Positions 1 to 12,300 of a stretch of DNA of 64,000 nt are shown in pieces; position 1 is the stretch's first letter, and each line of letters opens with the position of its first letter. Source of the stretch: Glandiceps talaboti (lineage: Eukaryota > Hemichordata > Enteropneusta > Spengelidae); assembly GCF_964340395.1 (NCBI RefSeq), contig NC_135563.1, positions 3,638,422 to 3,702,421 of the forward strand, written 5' to 3'. The position numbers were made by a program, and so were the translations under genes. The notes beneath the pieces are model-generated. The model ran no database searches. It saw nothing but the letters and a program-made list of their open reading frames with translations, and was not told where the DNA came from.

Positions 1-800
1 GGCGCAAAATGTCACTTTTGCTTTCTTTAAATTATAAAATTTTGTAGCTATACCCTTCTAAGTATCTATACTATATATTTATATCCTTTTAAATGTATTA
101 CCATTCCGCGATTTTCCCCGGGCACTCGATATATGTCCCCCTCCCCTATCTTAGGGAACGCCATTACTTAGCGCCGGTTGGCATGGGTTTCGGCAACGGT
201 AATTGTTCTACCCAAAATGACTGTTTTTACTTCTTGAAATTATACAATTTTGTAGCTATGCCCTTCTAAGTATCTATACTATATATTTATATACTTTTAA
301 ATGTATGACCCTTCCGCGATTTTCCCCGGGCACTCGATATATGTCCCCCTCCCCCATCCTAGGAACGTCATTACTTAACGCCGGTTGGTATGGGTGACGA
401 CGACGGCAATTGTCGGGCGCAAAATGTCAGTTTTTACTTCTTGAAATTATACAATGTTGGAGCTATTACCCTGTAATTATCCGTACTGTATATCTATATA
501 ATTTTAATAATGTTATTGAGGTGCAATTTTCCCCGGGCACTCGATATAGGTTCCTACCTTAGGAATACCACTACTTAGCGTCGGTTGGTATGGGTGACGG
601 CAATGACAATTCTTGGGCCTTTAAAATAACTTTTTTAGTTTTTTAAATTGAACAATTTTGAAGCTATGTCTTTGTCAGTATCAATGCTGTATATGTCTTG
701 CTTTTTAATTGTGTTAAAGTGGCTCAACTTTCTCCAGGCTGTCCGATATATGTACCCCCTAATCTAAGGAAACAACGTTAACGCCAGTTAGTCAACATGA
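1..800. repeat. ~207-bp satellite, about 3.8 degenerate copies
   Basis: The block TTTTCCCCGGGCACTCGATA recurs near 112, 320 and 527, and a worn copy lies near 728, giving a period of about 203-208 bp. Each unit also carries a CTTCTAAGTATCTATACTAT block and a GCCGGTTGGTATGGGT block. The first two copies are close to each other and the third and fourth are increasingly diverged, so the array seems to decay rightwards. The left end is cut by the window edge, so the true copy number is unknown. Confidence 0.85.
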
Positions 801-1555
801 CTAAGGGTGAATCTATGGATATGGAAATATGGGGGGGGGGGGAGATAATCTTGCTTGGTAAAAGTTCGATGAGGATAACCATTTTGTTTTGAAATTTCCA
901 AATGAAAATAGCTGTAGAGGTCAGCGTCCTTGAGGAGAGAGCTGGAGTAGATAAACCTGTAATAAATCTGAATATTAACATGCATGGTCAAAGGAGAAAA
1001 TAACGTATGATTTGACTGAATGTAGGAAAATGTGTGAAGACAATTTTACTTGTATCACAGTTAACTGTTATTATTAAAGATGCAGAACATACAGGCCTAC
1101 GTGTCGGCCTACTTGTATTGACAAAAATTGCACTATCTCTCTGCCACTGGCACGCCTGGTTATCCTGTGTGAGAGAAACCCTACAATAGCAAGTATTGTG
1201 TCTTCAACAACATTGATATGATATGATTTAATTTATTAGTATATTGATACATTCAGTCACATGTATGATATGTTATCGCGTGACAACAATAATTTCCGTG
1301 TAAATTTTTCTCACACGGGCGTCATGGTTACGTGGGCAATTTTAAGGCCGTTACTAAGGCTAAGCACCCCTTCTACAGAATGGTATATTCCAGGAAACAA
1401 GATGGCGCAGATAGACTGTACAGAGATCGAGGTGAACGAACGGTTTTTAGCCTGAAAAACGATAAAAGAAGACTTGAATGATCATAATTTAGGTTAGACA
1501 TGGTTCGTAACATTCTGGTTTATTTACGAATCAACTTTTGATATAGATTAAATGT
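801..1555. other. intergenic sequence, no supported gene
   Basis: Mostly AT-rich unique sequence. It holds a G run at about 831-841 and a more CpG-containing patch at about 1270-1460 with an ATGGCG start-like site at 1402 followed by 17 codons and a stop. No convincing splice donor follows it, so it is not called as an exon. Confidence 0.5.
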
Positions 1556-1789
1556 CTAAATTTGGCCCGGGCAGGCCAGATGTGTCCCGGGCAGTAATAT
1601 ATGCTGTAGCCATGCAATGTCTGTAACACGCCAGAAAATTTATGACTGAAAAAGCAGCAATCGGGGGTTTGAATCCACTAAATTTTGGTCAATATACATT
1701 CCAAGTGGGCCAATGCACATAAATATTGAGTGCCATTTGGCCACCAGTTTGCTCCCGGGCACTTCTTGTATCTCCCGGGCAGTAATTAG
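1556..1789. repeat. cluster of CCCGGGCA motifs
   Basis: TCCCGGGCA or a close variant occurs four times in about 230 bp, two of them followed by GTAATTAGTA or GTAATATA. The same CCCGGGCAC core is in every unit of the satellite at the left edge, so this may be a broken piece of that family. It directly abuts the perfect inverted repeat on its right. Confidence 0.5.
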
Positions 1790-1965
1790 TATAGCTGCAA
1801 TAATTGTAGCGTCTTGTTGCGGTTTTGTGGGGTTTTTCGTCTGTTTTGGTGACTTTTTAAGTTTTTGTGTTTAACCCGCACCTAACACAAAAACTTAAAA
1901 AGTCACCAAAACAGACGAAAAACCCCACAAAACCGCAACAAGACGCTACAATTATTGCAGCTATA
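1790..1965. repeat. perfect inverted repeat, 82-bp arms, 12-nt loop
   Basis: Bases 1790-1871 and 1884-1965 are exact reverse complements over all 82 positions, with a 12-nt spacer between. The direct repeat ATTAG flanks it at 1785-1789 and 1966-1970, which fits a target-site duplication. The arms begin TATAGCTGC and end in GCAGCTATA. It is best explained as a very young fold-back or miniature element; transcribed on either strand it would form a perfect 82-bp RNA hairpin. Confidence 0.95.
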
Positions 1966-1979
1966 ATTAGTAGGACCCG

Positions 1980-1981
<2 letters not shown>

Positions 1982-2010
<29 letters not shown>

Positions 2011-2012
2011 TC
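1982..2012 (+). repeat. (GT)n microsatellite
   Basis: A run of GTGTGT dinucleotides starts just after the fold-back element. Confidence 0.9.
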
Positions 2013-2421
2013 ACTAGTCTGTATGAGTGCACATGCTGTTTCAAAATGAATGGCAAATGAAAATGTTTATACAGATAATGATGATGTCTCCAAGTTTACT
2101 TCACTTGCTGAAGTGCAAAGAAACTTATTGAATTTTGATTTATCTCATTGGGATGTTGACTGACCATCCATGCATTCACCTCTATGATATAGCCAAAAGG
2201 TTCCATCCCCTTCAGAGGTACTATTTTTTGCATTTGAATGTGTCCATGTAAACTGCCGTTTTTTACCTGTTTCCCCCTTTCTGTTACCAGGGTTCTCCAA
2301 CCTTAGCAAAAACACTGTAAAGATGTCTGTCACTATTGTAGTAAATAAAAAGTAACAAAAGTTGAAAACTAGTAGTAGTAATCTCTGTATAAACAGTGTT
2401 GTTCATTCTTCTCTTGAAATG
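2013..2421. other. intergenic sequence, nothing recognised
   Basis: AT-rich sequence between the GT run and the next element. Short open frames on the minus strand have no recognisable protein character. Confidence 0.5.
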
Positions 2422-2429
2422 ACTGTGAC

Positions 2430-3162
2430 GGGTGCCAGACAACTCGTCCCAAAAAGAACTCGTCCCAAACGAACTCGTCCCATCGCCATTTCGTCCCACC
2501 ACTAACTCGTCCCAAAACGAACTCGTCCCACCGCCATCTCGTCCCACCACTAATAATATTGTGTTTAGCTACGCGTTCAGAACACAAACATGAACTGACG
2601 CAACTTTGGCAGATTCTGTCGAGAAGGCAACGTGACTTTTCATCTGTCGAAAGTTTTGCAATTACAAACAATTACTTTATAGTTATGTTTCCGAACTTTG
2701 AAAAGAAAAAATACGATGACAGAAATTTTGACGTACGATCTATGGCGCCATTAGTCCTGTTCGCATACGGAGTTAGTCGTCCCTTTGATCCTCAAGTCAG
2801 CGTAGACCCTAGTCTATCAGCTAGCCCTCGGATGTTCTTCCGATAAAATACGACACACAGCCGAACAACGCTATCGAGGATGGAACAGGCCCTCACATGC
2901 GAACTTCGTTCGCTTATAGTTATGCGGCATCGAAAGAAAGCCCGAACGTCTAGCAGCAAGACTACGTAGACCCGTGCACCGTCGGCAAACAGGGATATGA
3001 CGCTACATCATGCGTTATGCCTATTTGCAGTTAATTATGAACCACACAGGAATATTCTTTGAATGGGACGATGTGGCAGTGGGACGAGTTGGTTGTGGGA
3101 CGATTTAGCCCGGGAACAACTTTATTGGGACGAGTTAGTTTGGGACGAAATGACCGCCCACC
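2430..3162. mobile_element. non-autonomous TIR element with CTCGTCCCA sub-repeats (family A, larger variant)
   Basis: The left end holds repeated AACTCGTCCCA units at about 2449-2545 and the right end holds their inverted form (TGGGACGAGTT and similar) at about 3063-3150. The termini GGGTGCC... and ...CCGCCCACC face each other as imperfect inverted repeats. The 8-bp sequence ACTGTGAC lies on both sides (2422-2429 and 3163-3170) and reads as a target-site duplication. The interior is CpG-richer than its surroundings and has no transposase. The terminal sub-repeats resemble those of the elements at 5270-5891 and 38313-38905. The 8-10 bp duplications would suit a Mutator-like source, but that is inference. 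Confidence 0.75.
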
Positions 3163-3182
3163 ACTGTGACAACTTAGTTGGG

Positions 3183-3465
3183 TAGACTGTTGACAGTTGT
3201 TTGTGCCTTTTCTGTTACGTTTCATCTAAAACAAAGTTGGTACCTCGCTCCATGGCACTGAATACTACTGCGTACTGATAGGAACGAAGATTGCCGTAGG
3301 CACAAACTGTGAGTGCCGAAGATTGCCGAAGGCATGAACTGTGAGTGCCTCTGGCACTCGCTGATCAGTACGCGGTTATAGTATTGCTCCGGATCGGAGG
3401 GAGGCGACGACTTCAGTTTTAGATAAAACATAGCAAAAAAGGCATGAACGACTGTCGACAGTCTA
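3183..3465. mobile_element. MITE family B, longer copy
   Basis: The left terminus TAGACTGTTGACAGTTG is the inverted match of the right terminus CGACTGTCGACAGTCTA. Both are followed inwards by an A/T-run next to GGCA. The flanks share GTTGGG at the same position of a 9-bp window, suggesting an aged 9-bp target duplication. The right half (about 3371-3465) is also found, inverted, in the shorter copy at 32337-32494. This copy contains an extra internal stretch in which a segment with GATTGCCG and AACTGTGAGTGCC is duplicated. Confidence 0.8.
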
Positions 3466-3791
3466 GGGGTTGGGCTGTTCTTATACATAGTGCTGACATG
3501 TACAATAAAATTTAAAAGTATCATGACATTAAACATTAGTGCATCTGATTACCAATATCAACAGTAGAGGGAAGAGGGAGATACACCCACTTGTTGGGAA
3601 GGGATCACTCATAGAAGCTATGTGATAATGTGATGGGCTCTTGTAAAGTAATTTATAGGCTAGCTGGGCTCCATGTGTGTTCAGAGCATATATTGTGTCC
3701 AGAGATAACCCTCCCCCGACTGTTTTCATTCAGAGGTTTCAAAATGCAATTACAAATTTGAGAGCAAACCAAACATGACTGGTAGAGGGTG

Positions 3792-4266
3792 AGATCAATA
3801 GTTCAATGTAGGATAAAGAAGGAAACTAAATTCTTTTAGTTAGGCCTCAGAAACCCCTCCATTCTAACTATTAGTTAGAATTGAGGGGTTTCTGAGGCCT
3901 AACTAAAAGAATAAATTGACCAAAATTGAAAATGTTTTAGACAGCACAATCAATTTCACATCAGTATGGTACTATGGTATGTAGTGCTATGAATACAAAG
4001 CCACTATGTAGACACTTTACTTTATTTTAGTGCCATTCATTTACTATAGCAAAAAATTCTTCTATTTCTCAATTTGAAGATATTTATATTGAAGATATTT
4101 TTTAGAAATATTTCCATTATGGGGTACAAATAGATTGTAAGATACATCATGATGTTTTACAAACAGATCCAAAAAGTAAAATTGATTTTGTAGGAGATTG
4201 AGAATTAATAGCCCCCCCCCCCCGTAAAAGAATTTATTTTTTTATCCTACATTCAACTATTGATCT
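3792..4266. mobile_element. fold-back element with nested palindrome
   Basis: The left end AGATCAATAGTTCAATGTAG and the right end are inverted matches with few differences and extend inwards through GGATAAA. Inside the left end sits a second near-perfect palindrome (3831-3911), and inside the right end a poly-C run (about 4211-4223). There is no coding capacity. Likely a small non-autonomous DNA element; no clear target duplication was found. Confidence 0.65.
3831..3911. repeat. near-perfect palindrome, ~40-bp arms
   Basis: The arms begin TTCTTTTAGTTAGGCCTCAG and are reverse complements with a single mismatch and almost no loop. It sits just inside the left end of the fold-back element around it. 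Confidence 0.9.
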
Positions 4267-4289
4267 TGTCCCAAACAAGTCATACATTG

Positions 4290-4533
4290 TCAATATTAAT
4301 ACACCAGAGATCCATAGCTATGTACATACATCGCGAAGGCGGGAGGTAAAGACGGAAGGCAACCAACTTAGTCTATAGAGGGCGATATTGCAGGTCACGC
4401 TTCGCGGATTCAGGAAGTGAAAGTGACTGTGTTTCTTTAGCTTTACGCCTGAATCAGGAAACTGTCGTAGATTGTCTTTACGTAAATATTCTATTATCAG
4501 AGGTTGTGTGCTGAGTAACACATCTCCTTCATC
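4290..4533 (+). promoter_or_regulatory. probable promoter and 5' UTR of the tetraspanin gene
   Basis: This stretch directly upstream of the start codon is more CpG-containing than its surroundings (for example TCGCGAAGGCGGGAGG and CACGCTTCGCGG) and carries a GGAAGTGAAAGTGA segment. No TATA box stands out at a fitting distance. The transcription start cannot be placed from sequence alone. Confidence 0.4.
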
Positions 4534-4602
4534 ATGTCCGACGAAAGTGTTGTTAATCCGGTGATAAAGTACCTTCTGTTTGCTTTTAATTTTATATTTT
4601 GG
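4534..4602 (+). CDS. TSPAN33: tetraspanin exon 1
   Basis: It encodes 23 residues: a short cytoplasmic tail (MSDESVVNPVIKY) and the first part of membrane segment 1, ending in ...NFIFW. The donor is GTAAGT at 4603. This ATG was chosen because the tail length and the VIKYLLFxFN block match the family and the next exon continues the helix in frame. Confidence 0.92.
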
Positions 4603-6287
4603 GTAAGTAAACTGTAACCATATTTCAAGTTCTTCCCACCGTACCGATCTTGCCTACATTGCATTGGTATCTCTACTGTAAGTTAACATTGACACTTGTT
4701 ACATAAGTTTTGTGGCAGTCTTGTTACAGTGCGATAATTTGACAGTAGTTTATGTTGTCAAGTATTGTAAAATAGTGAACAAGTGGAGATAAGTGCCGAC
4801 AATACGATATTTACTACATAACATAAACAATGATACATTACTCGCTGTGAAATGAATGCAGGGCGTTTATTTAACCACAGGGCGGACACAACGCCATACA
4901 ATTTTTAATGGTTTGGTTGTCCATATTAAGCGCTGTACGACCGATTTTTGAACTGAGAATTTCCAATATCCCGTTTACTTCTAATTAGAACGAGTTGTTT
5001 ACAACACAGTATTTCAGTCTTACCAGAGTTACCTGTTGCTTTGCTCAGTAAATTAATTACCATGTACAGTGTATGTAAATATGTTCTACCAGTATTTGGG
5101 CATTCTATGTTCATCTTTATGATTGTGACTAACACTTCTTAGTACAAATGTATTAGATGCGCATTAGTTCTGATTTAGAAGACATTTTATTAGCTAACAC
5201 AGTCTGAAAGTATTTAATGTATGTGGAAATGCATTGTTGTATGGCCTACCTAATGACCATTTAAAACCAGTGACGGATCAACTCGTCCCATTTCAACTTG
5301 TCCAATTGCCAATTCGCCCCAATTTCAACTCGCCCCAACTCTCTACGATATAATTTACCTGTGCATATTTGAAATTGAAGCTAGTAGTACTCAGTTTGGA
5401 ACGTCTGCGGTATCTCGTATTTCACTAACGAAGTACCACTTGTACAGTAAACACATACTACAATACTTAGTTGTGTTAACTAGGGAGAGGAGACACATCT
5501 CCAAAACCCTGTACTTGTGGAAGTTGTAAGCGTGTCATTCACTAATATTCTCCCTGGTTATTATCATTATTATTTCTTATTTGCATTGTAAACATTACGT
5601 CCTAATGTGAAAAGTGATATTCCATTACTGAGGAAAGTTGTTGTGCTAGTATAAGTTCTAGATCTAGAAAACACTTAGCCAAAACCCACACCACTTTCTG
5701 CTACGAAATGTTACATTTGCTATGCTTCAACTGGCCACTGTAGGTAAAATCATGTAAATTTGTTGGTCCCCGTACTTCGAGTCCATGTATCGTTTAGATT
5801 TATAAATGTTTACTAGTGATGTTGGGGCGAGTTGAAATTGAGGTGAGTTGAAATGGGACAAGTTGAAATTGGGATGAAGTGAATCGCAATCTTTAAAACC
5901 ACTACAACACAACATGCACAAAATACTGCAGCATCTTAGAATCATCATGTGGGCCAAGAAGTATGATCATATAACACCAATCCTTAAAGAGCTCCACTGG
6001 CTGCCAGGTCCCACTTTGCCACTTTAGGTACCCTTACATAGGATAGGAATAAGTTAATCTACATGTCAGGACAGCTCTACTTATTTCTGTTTCCTGTGAC
6101 CTAATTGTACCTAAATTTGTTTCTGGAATCTAGCTAAAATCATATACATTATGTTTTTAGCACAACTGAACTGATAAGGTTCGGTAGTGCTATAGGCATG
6201 GCAAAGTGTCTCTCTGTCTGTGTGTCTGTCTGTGTATCTGTGTGTGTCTGTGGATGTGTGTGTGTGTGTGAGTGTGTGTGTGTGTGT

Positions 6288-6370
<83 letters not shown>

Positions 6371-9300
6371 CAACTTCTAATCAAAAACCACTGGACCGAT
6401 TGCCATGATATTTGGTGGATGTATTACCTTGGGTGTCTAGTTTGGAATTGTTCAAATCAAAATGATCTTACAACCAATACGTGATTTGGGTAAATAAATG
6501 GGATTTGTGGTAAAAAACTTAAACTAAAAAACTACAGGGCAGATCAGTCTGAAATTTGGTGGGAAAATTCTTAGAGTATAGATTAAGAATTGTTCACAAC
6601 ATGGTGATCTTGAACCATAACCTAACCATCACTTGCACTGTAACCTAACCATCACTTGCACTGTAACCTAACCATCACTTGCATCGTAACCTAACCATCA
6701 CTTGCACTGTAACCTAACCATCACTTGCACTGTAACCTAACCATCACTTGCATCGTAACCTAACCATCACTTGCACCGTAACCTACCCATCACTTGCACC
6801 GTAACCTACCCATCACTTGAACCATAACCTAACCATCACTTGCACTGTAACCTAACCATCACTTGCATCGTAACCTAACCATCACTTGCACCGTAACCTT
6901 CAACCATCACTTGCACTGTAACCTACCCATCACTTGCACTGTAACCTAACCATCACTTGCACTGTAACCTACCCATCACTTGCGCCATAACCTACCCATC
7001 ACTTGCACCGTAACCTAACCATCACTTGCACCGTAACCTAACCATCACTTGCACTGTAACCTAACCATCACTTGCACTGTAACCTAACCATCACTTGCAC
7101 TGTAACCTACTCATCACTTGCACTGTAACCTAACCATCACTTGCATCGTAACCTAACCATCACTTGCACCGTAACCTAACCATCACTTGCACTGTAACCT
7201 ACCCATCACTTGCATCGTAACCTACCCATCACTTGCACCATAACCTACCCATCACTTGCACTGTAACCTAACCATCACTTGCATCGTAACCTAACCATCA
7301 CTTGCACCGTAACCTTCAACCATCACTTGCACTGTAACCTACCCATCACTTGCATCGTAACCTACCCATCACTTGCACCATAACCTACCCATCACTTGCA
7401 CTGTAACCTAACCATCACTTGCATCATAACCTAACCATCACTTGCACTGTAACCTAACCATCACTTGCACTGTAACCTAACCATCACTTGCGTCGTAATC
7501 TAACCATCACTTGCATCGTAACCTACCCATCACTTGCACTGTAACCTAACCATCACTTGCATCATAACCTAACCATCACTTGCACTGTAACCTACCCATC
7601 ACTTGCACTGTAACCTAACCATCACTTGCACTGTAACCTAACCATCACTTGCATCGTAACCTAACCATCACTTGCACTGTAACCTAACCATCACTTGCAC
7701 TGTTACCTACCCATCACTTGCACTGTAACCTACCCATCACTTGCGCCATAACCTACCCATCACTTGCACTGTAACCTAACCATCACTTGCATCATAACCT
7801 AACCATCACTTGCACTGTAACCTACCCATCACTTGCACTGTAACCTAACCATCACTTGCACTGTAACCTAACCATCACTTGCATCGTAACCTAACCATCA
7901 CTTGCACTGTAACCTAACCATCACTTGCACTGTTACCTACCCATCACTTGCACTGTAACCTAACCATCACTTGCACTGTAACCTAACCATCACTTGCACT
8001 GTAACCTACCCATCACTTGCACTGTAACCTAACCATCACTTGCACTGTAACCTAACCATCACTTGCACTGTAACCTAACCATCACTTGCACTGTAACCTA
8101 ACCATCACTTGAACCATAACCCTAACCATCACTTGCACTGTAACCTACCCATCACTTGCACTGTAACCTAACCATCACTTGCACTGTAACCTAACCATCA
8201 CTTGCACTGTAACCTACTCATCACTTGCACTGTAACCTAACCATCACTTGAACCATAACCCTAACCATCACTTGCACTGTAACCTACCCATCACTTGCAC
8301 TGTAACCTAACCATCACTTGCATCATAACCTAACCATCACTTGCACCGTAACCTAACCATCACTTGCACTGTAACCTAACCATCACTTGCACTGTAACCT
8401 AACCATCACTTGCATCGTAACCTAACCATCACTTGCACTGTAACCTAACCATCACTTGCACCGTTACCTACCCATCACTTGCACTGTAACCTACCCATCA
8501 CTTGCACTGTAACCTAACCATCACTTGAACCGTAACCTACCCATCACTTGCACTGTAACCTAACCATCACTTGCATCATAACCTAACCATCACTTGCACC
8601 GTAACCTAACCATCACTTGCACTGTAACCTAACCATCACTTGCACTGTAACCTAACCATCACTTGCATCGTAACCTACCCATCACTTGCACCATAACCTA
8701 CCCATCACTTGCACTGTAACCTAACCATCACTTGCACCGTAACCTAACCATCACTTGCGCCATAACCTAACCATCACTTGCGCCATAACCTACCATCACT
8801 TGCACTGTAACCTACCCATCACTTGCAATGCCAATGGACTAAACTCAAAACTGGTATAAGATATAATTAACTAAGTTAATATAGAAATTTGAAGATGCAA
8901 TTTATTATAATTTACATTGTATAGTAAAAATTCCAAGGAAATCCTTTTTATGTAATCAATTTTTCTAACAAAACCGGAAGAAAATTGTAATGTCATAGAA
9001 GGCATGTATTGGTATTAATTTCTAGTCTAACAATAGTTAAATCAAGGTTTTATGTAAGTGTTTTCACTTCACTAAAAAGTTGACAACTTCATCTTGTGCC
9101 ACTTTAATGTCCCTGTACCTACATTTTTTTTATCTGCAGATAATTGGTTTCCTATTACTTGGTCTTGGCATCTGGGCAACGTTAGAGAAGGGTATTGGTA
9201 ATGTAATGGATCACCTTGACATCATTACAGATCCTGCTATCGTTCTTATTGTGGTCGGCTCCGGTATCTTTATTCTTGGTTTCAGTGGCTGTGTTGGTGC

Positions 9301-12300
9301 TCTCAGAGAAAACACACTCCTCCTTATGTTTGTAAGTACATTTTATAGTATATACAAGAATTGTGAATGTAGTCCAGGCAAAGTATGTATTTTATGGACA
9401 ACTGAATATTTGGGGACACACAAGTATTAACAGGATATTCACTAGGTTTTGGAATAGGTCAAAATCAGAAAAGTAGAGGCCATCCCCGCATGGAGCAGTA
9501 ATTTAAAAATCAGTTTAGTTCGTTTTTTGCAGTAACAGGGTCTCGGCCCATGGTACATATAATTACAAAGTAAATACATGTCAATATGGACAGTGACTGA
9601 ACAGCATTTTGACAAAAATACATGTACTTAGCCTAATGGTAAATAAATATAGAAATGAATAAAGTACATGAATACAAGAAAATAGAATCAACAATATCAA
9701 ACCCTTGTTACAACTTGAAGAGAATCTCTTCATTTGAAGACCTTTAATACATACAATGATAGTTGTGAAATATTTATTTTTTGATGAAAGGACTTCAACA
9801 AGCTTATGTTCATATGTATGTGTTCTCAGTGATAGAAAGAACTCATCTCTAATATCATTATATAGAGGATATACATATAGAAAGTGGAATTCATTTTCTA
9901 CAATGTTTATACAGTACACAGTGATAAACATTTATTAGAGTTTATTGCTGTAAAGTCTGTTTTAACCATAGTACTTTAGGGATTGTTTATACAAATCGTG
10001 ATAAAACAGCTCTAATGAATATTCAGTGTGCAATTTGAATATAGTATTTCTGCTGACTCTCATGATAGCAATAAACATTTGTATGTTTAATAGTATGATA
10101 CTTTATTGCTTGTATTTACAACAGCTGTTATTGATTGCAATGTTGTAGAACTAAAACTAAAAGAGTGATGAATTTTCATTCTCACACACCAGAGCTGTTA
10201 TTTCTTCCTCGACACTGCCTATTGAAGGCATGTTTTGGATGGTGCCGTAAAAGAGGCTGTGGTTTATGACGATGTGACTTTTACACCACCAAAAAGTCTC
10301 CTAATGTTGATTATATCTTTTTATTTAATGGCACAGTAATCCTTAAAATATAGGGACACATACATGTAGCTGAGTATAGGTCTAAAAGTGACCCACATAT
10401 AAATATTGGAAGTACATTTGTAATAAGTTGTTGAAACAGTTCTTAAAATATAGGTACAAGTGCTTTGAACTACATGTACATAACTCATTTTCAGTTCTTA
10501 TACATAGACTTCTTGTTGGTTCTGACATGTATTGTACAAACTATAAAATTATAATTGTCTCTTCATTTTGTTTTATTTGTAGTTCTATTTGTTCCTTGGG
10601 CTTATTCTGATTCTTGAGGTCATTGCTGGAATAGTTGCCATTGTATTTTCACAAGAGGTAAGTTAAGTTGTGTTTGTCATTGCTGGAATAGTTGCCATTG
10701 TATTTTCACAAGAGGTAAGTTAAGTTGTGTTTGTCATTGCTGGAATAGTTGCCATTGTATTTTCACAAGAGGTAAGTTAAGTTGTGTTTGTCATTGCTGG
10801 AATAGTTGCCATTGTATTTTCACAAGAGGTAAGTTAAGTTGTGTTTGTCATTGCTGGAATAGTTGCCATTGTATTTTCACAAGAGGTAAGTTAAGTTGTG
10901 TTTGTCATTGCTGGAATAGTTGCCATTGTATTTTCACAAGAGGTAAGTTAAGTTGTGTTTGTCATTGCTGGAATAGTTGCCATTGTATTTTCACAAGAGG
11001 TAAGTTAAGTTGTGTTTGTCATTGCTGGAATAGTTGCCATTGTATTTTCACAAGAGGTAAGTTAAGTTGTGTTTGTCATTGCTGGAATAGTTGCCATTGT
11101 ATTTTCACAAGAGGTAAGTTAAGTTGTGTTTGTCATTGCTGGAATAGTTGCCATTGTATTTTCACAAGAGGTAAGTTAAGTTGTGTTTGTCATTGCTGGA
11201 ATAGTTGCCATTGTATTTTCACAAGAGGTAAGTTAAGTTGTGTTTGTCATTGCTGGAATAGTTGCCATTGTATTTTCACAAGAGGTAAGTTAAGTTGTGT
11301 TTGTCATTGCTGGAATAGTTGCCATTGTATTTTCACAAGAGGTAAGTTAAGTTGTGTTTGTCATTGCTGGAATAGTTGCCATTGTATTTTCACAAGAGGT
11401 AAGTTAAGTTGTGTTTGTCATTGCTGGAATAGTTGCCATTGTATTTTCACAAGAGGTAAGTTAAGTTGTGTTTGTCATTGCTGGAATAGTTGCCATTGTA
11501 TTTTCACAAGAGGTAAGTTAAGTTGTGTTTGTCATTGCTGGAATAGTTGCCATTGTATTTTCACAAGAGGTAAGTTAAGTTGTGTTTGTCATTGCTGGAA
11601 TAGTTGCCATTGTATTTTCACAAGAGGTAAGTTAAGTTGTGTTTGTCATTGCTGGAATAGTTGCCATTGTATTTTCACAAGAGGTAAGTTAAGTTGTGTT
11701 TGTCATTGCTGGAATAGTTGCCATTGTATTTTCACAAGAGGTAAGTTAAGTTGTGTTTGTCATTAGACATAAAAGTTTAAATCAGAGCTTCATTTAATTA
11801 AAGAAAATATTAAATGATTTTATGAATGTATTCTTTTTGAAAAGTATCATTTAAAAAAATAAACAGAAAGATCTAAATGCTCTTAAAATACATGTGTTTA
11901 ATATTTTGACTGTGTATTTCATTTGTATATCTCTTCCATACTACAATCATCAATGGCAAGCCACACCTGTCATGACTCTTGTCATAAATAAAAGCCAAGT
12001 TTTTGACAATTCTTGTCTCTTTAACAATGTTCCATGAATTATGTCACAGCAGACTTCACTTGTGTACACCATATACAGGACGTAATCATAATTATATCAC
12101 AGATAAATGAATTATGTCACAGCAGACTTCACTTGTGTACACCATATACAGGACGTAATCATAATTATATCACAGATAAATGAATTATGTCACAGCAGAC
12201 TTTACTTGTGTACACCATGTACAGGACGTAATCATAATTACATCACAGATAAATGAATTATGTCACAGCAGACTTTACTTGTGTACACCATATACAGGAC

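Noticed and set aside
1391-1455. Possible first exon beginning ATGGCGCAGATAGAC at 1402
   Set aside because: 17 codons then a stop; no good splice donor before the stop and no recognisable downstream exon.
6612-8829. Interstitial telomere-like sequence (CCCTAACC occurrences)
   Set aside because: CCCTAA appears only as an occasional variant of the 23-bp unit, not as a tandem hexamer.
9581-9938. 116-codon minus frame in tetraspanin intron 2
   Set aside because: Composition is that of AT-rich intron DNA, with no domain and no splice logic.
10619-11764. CRISPR-like array
   Set aside because: Units are contiguous and identical, with no unique spacers, inside an animal gene.
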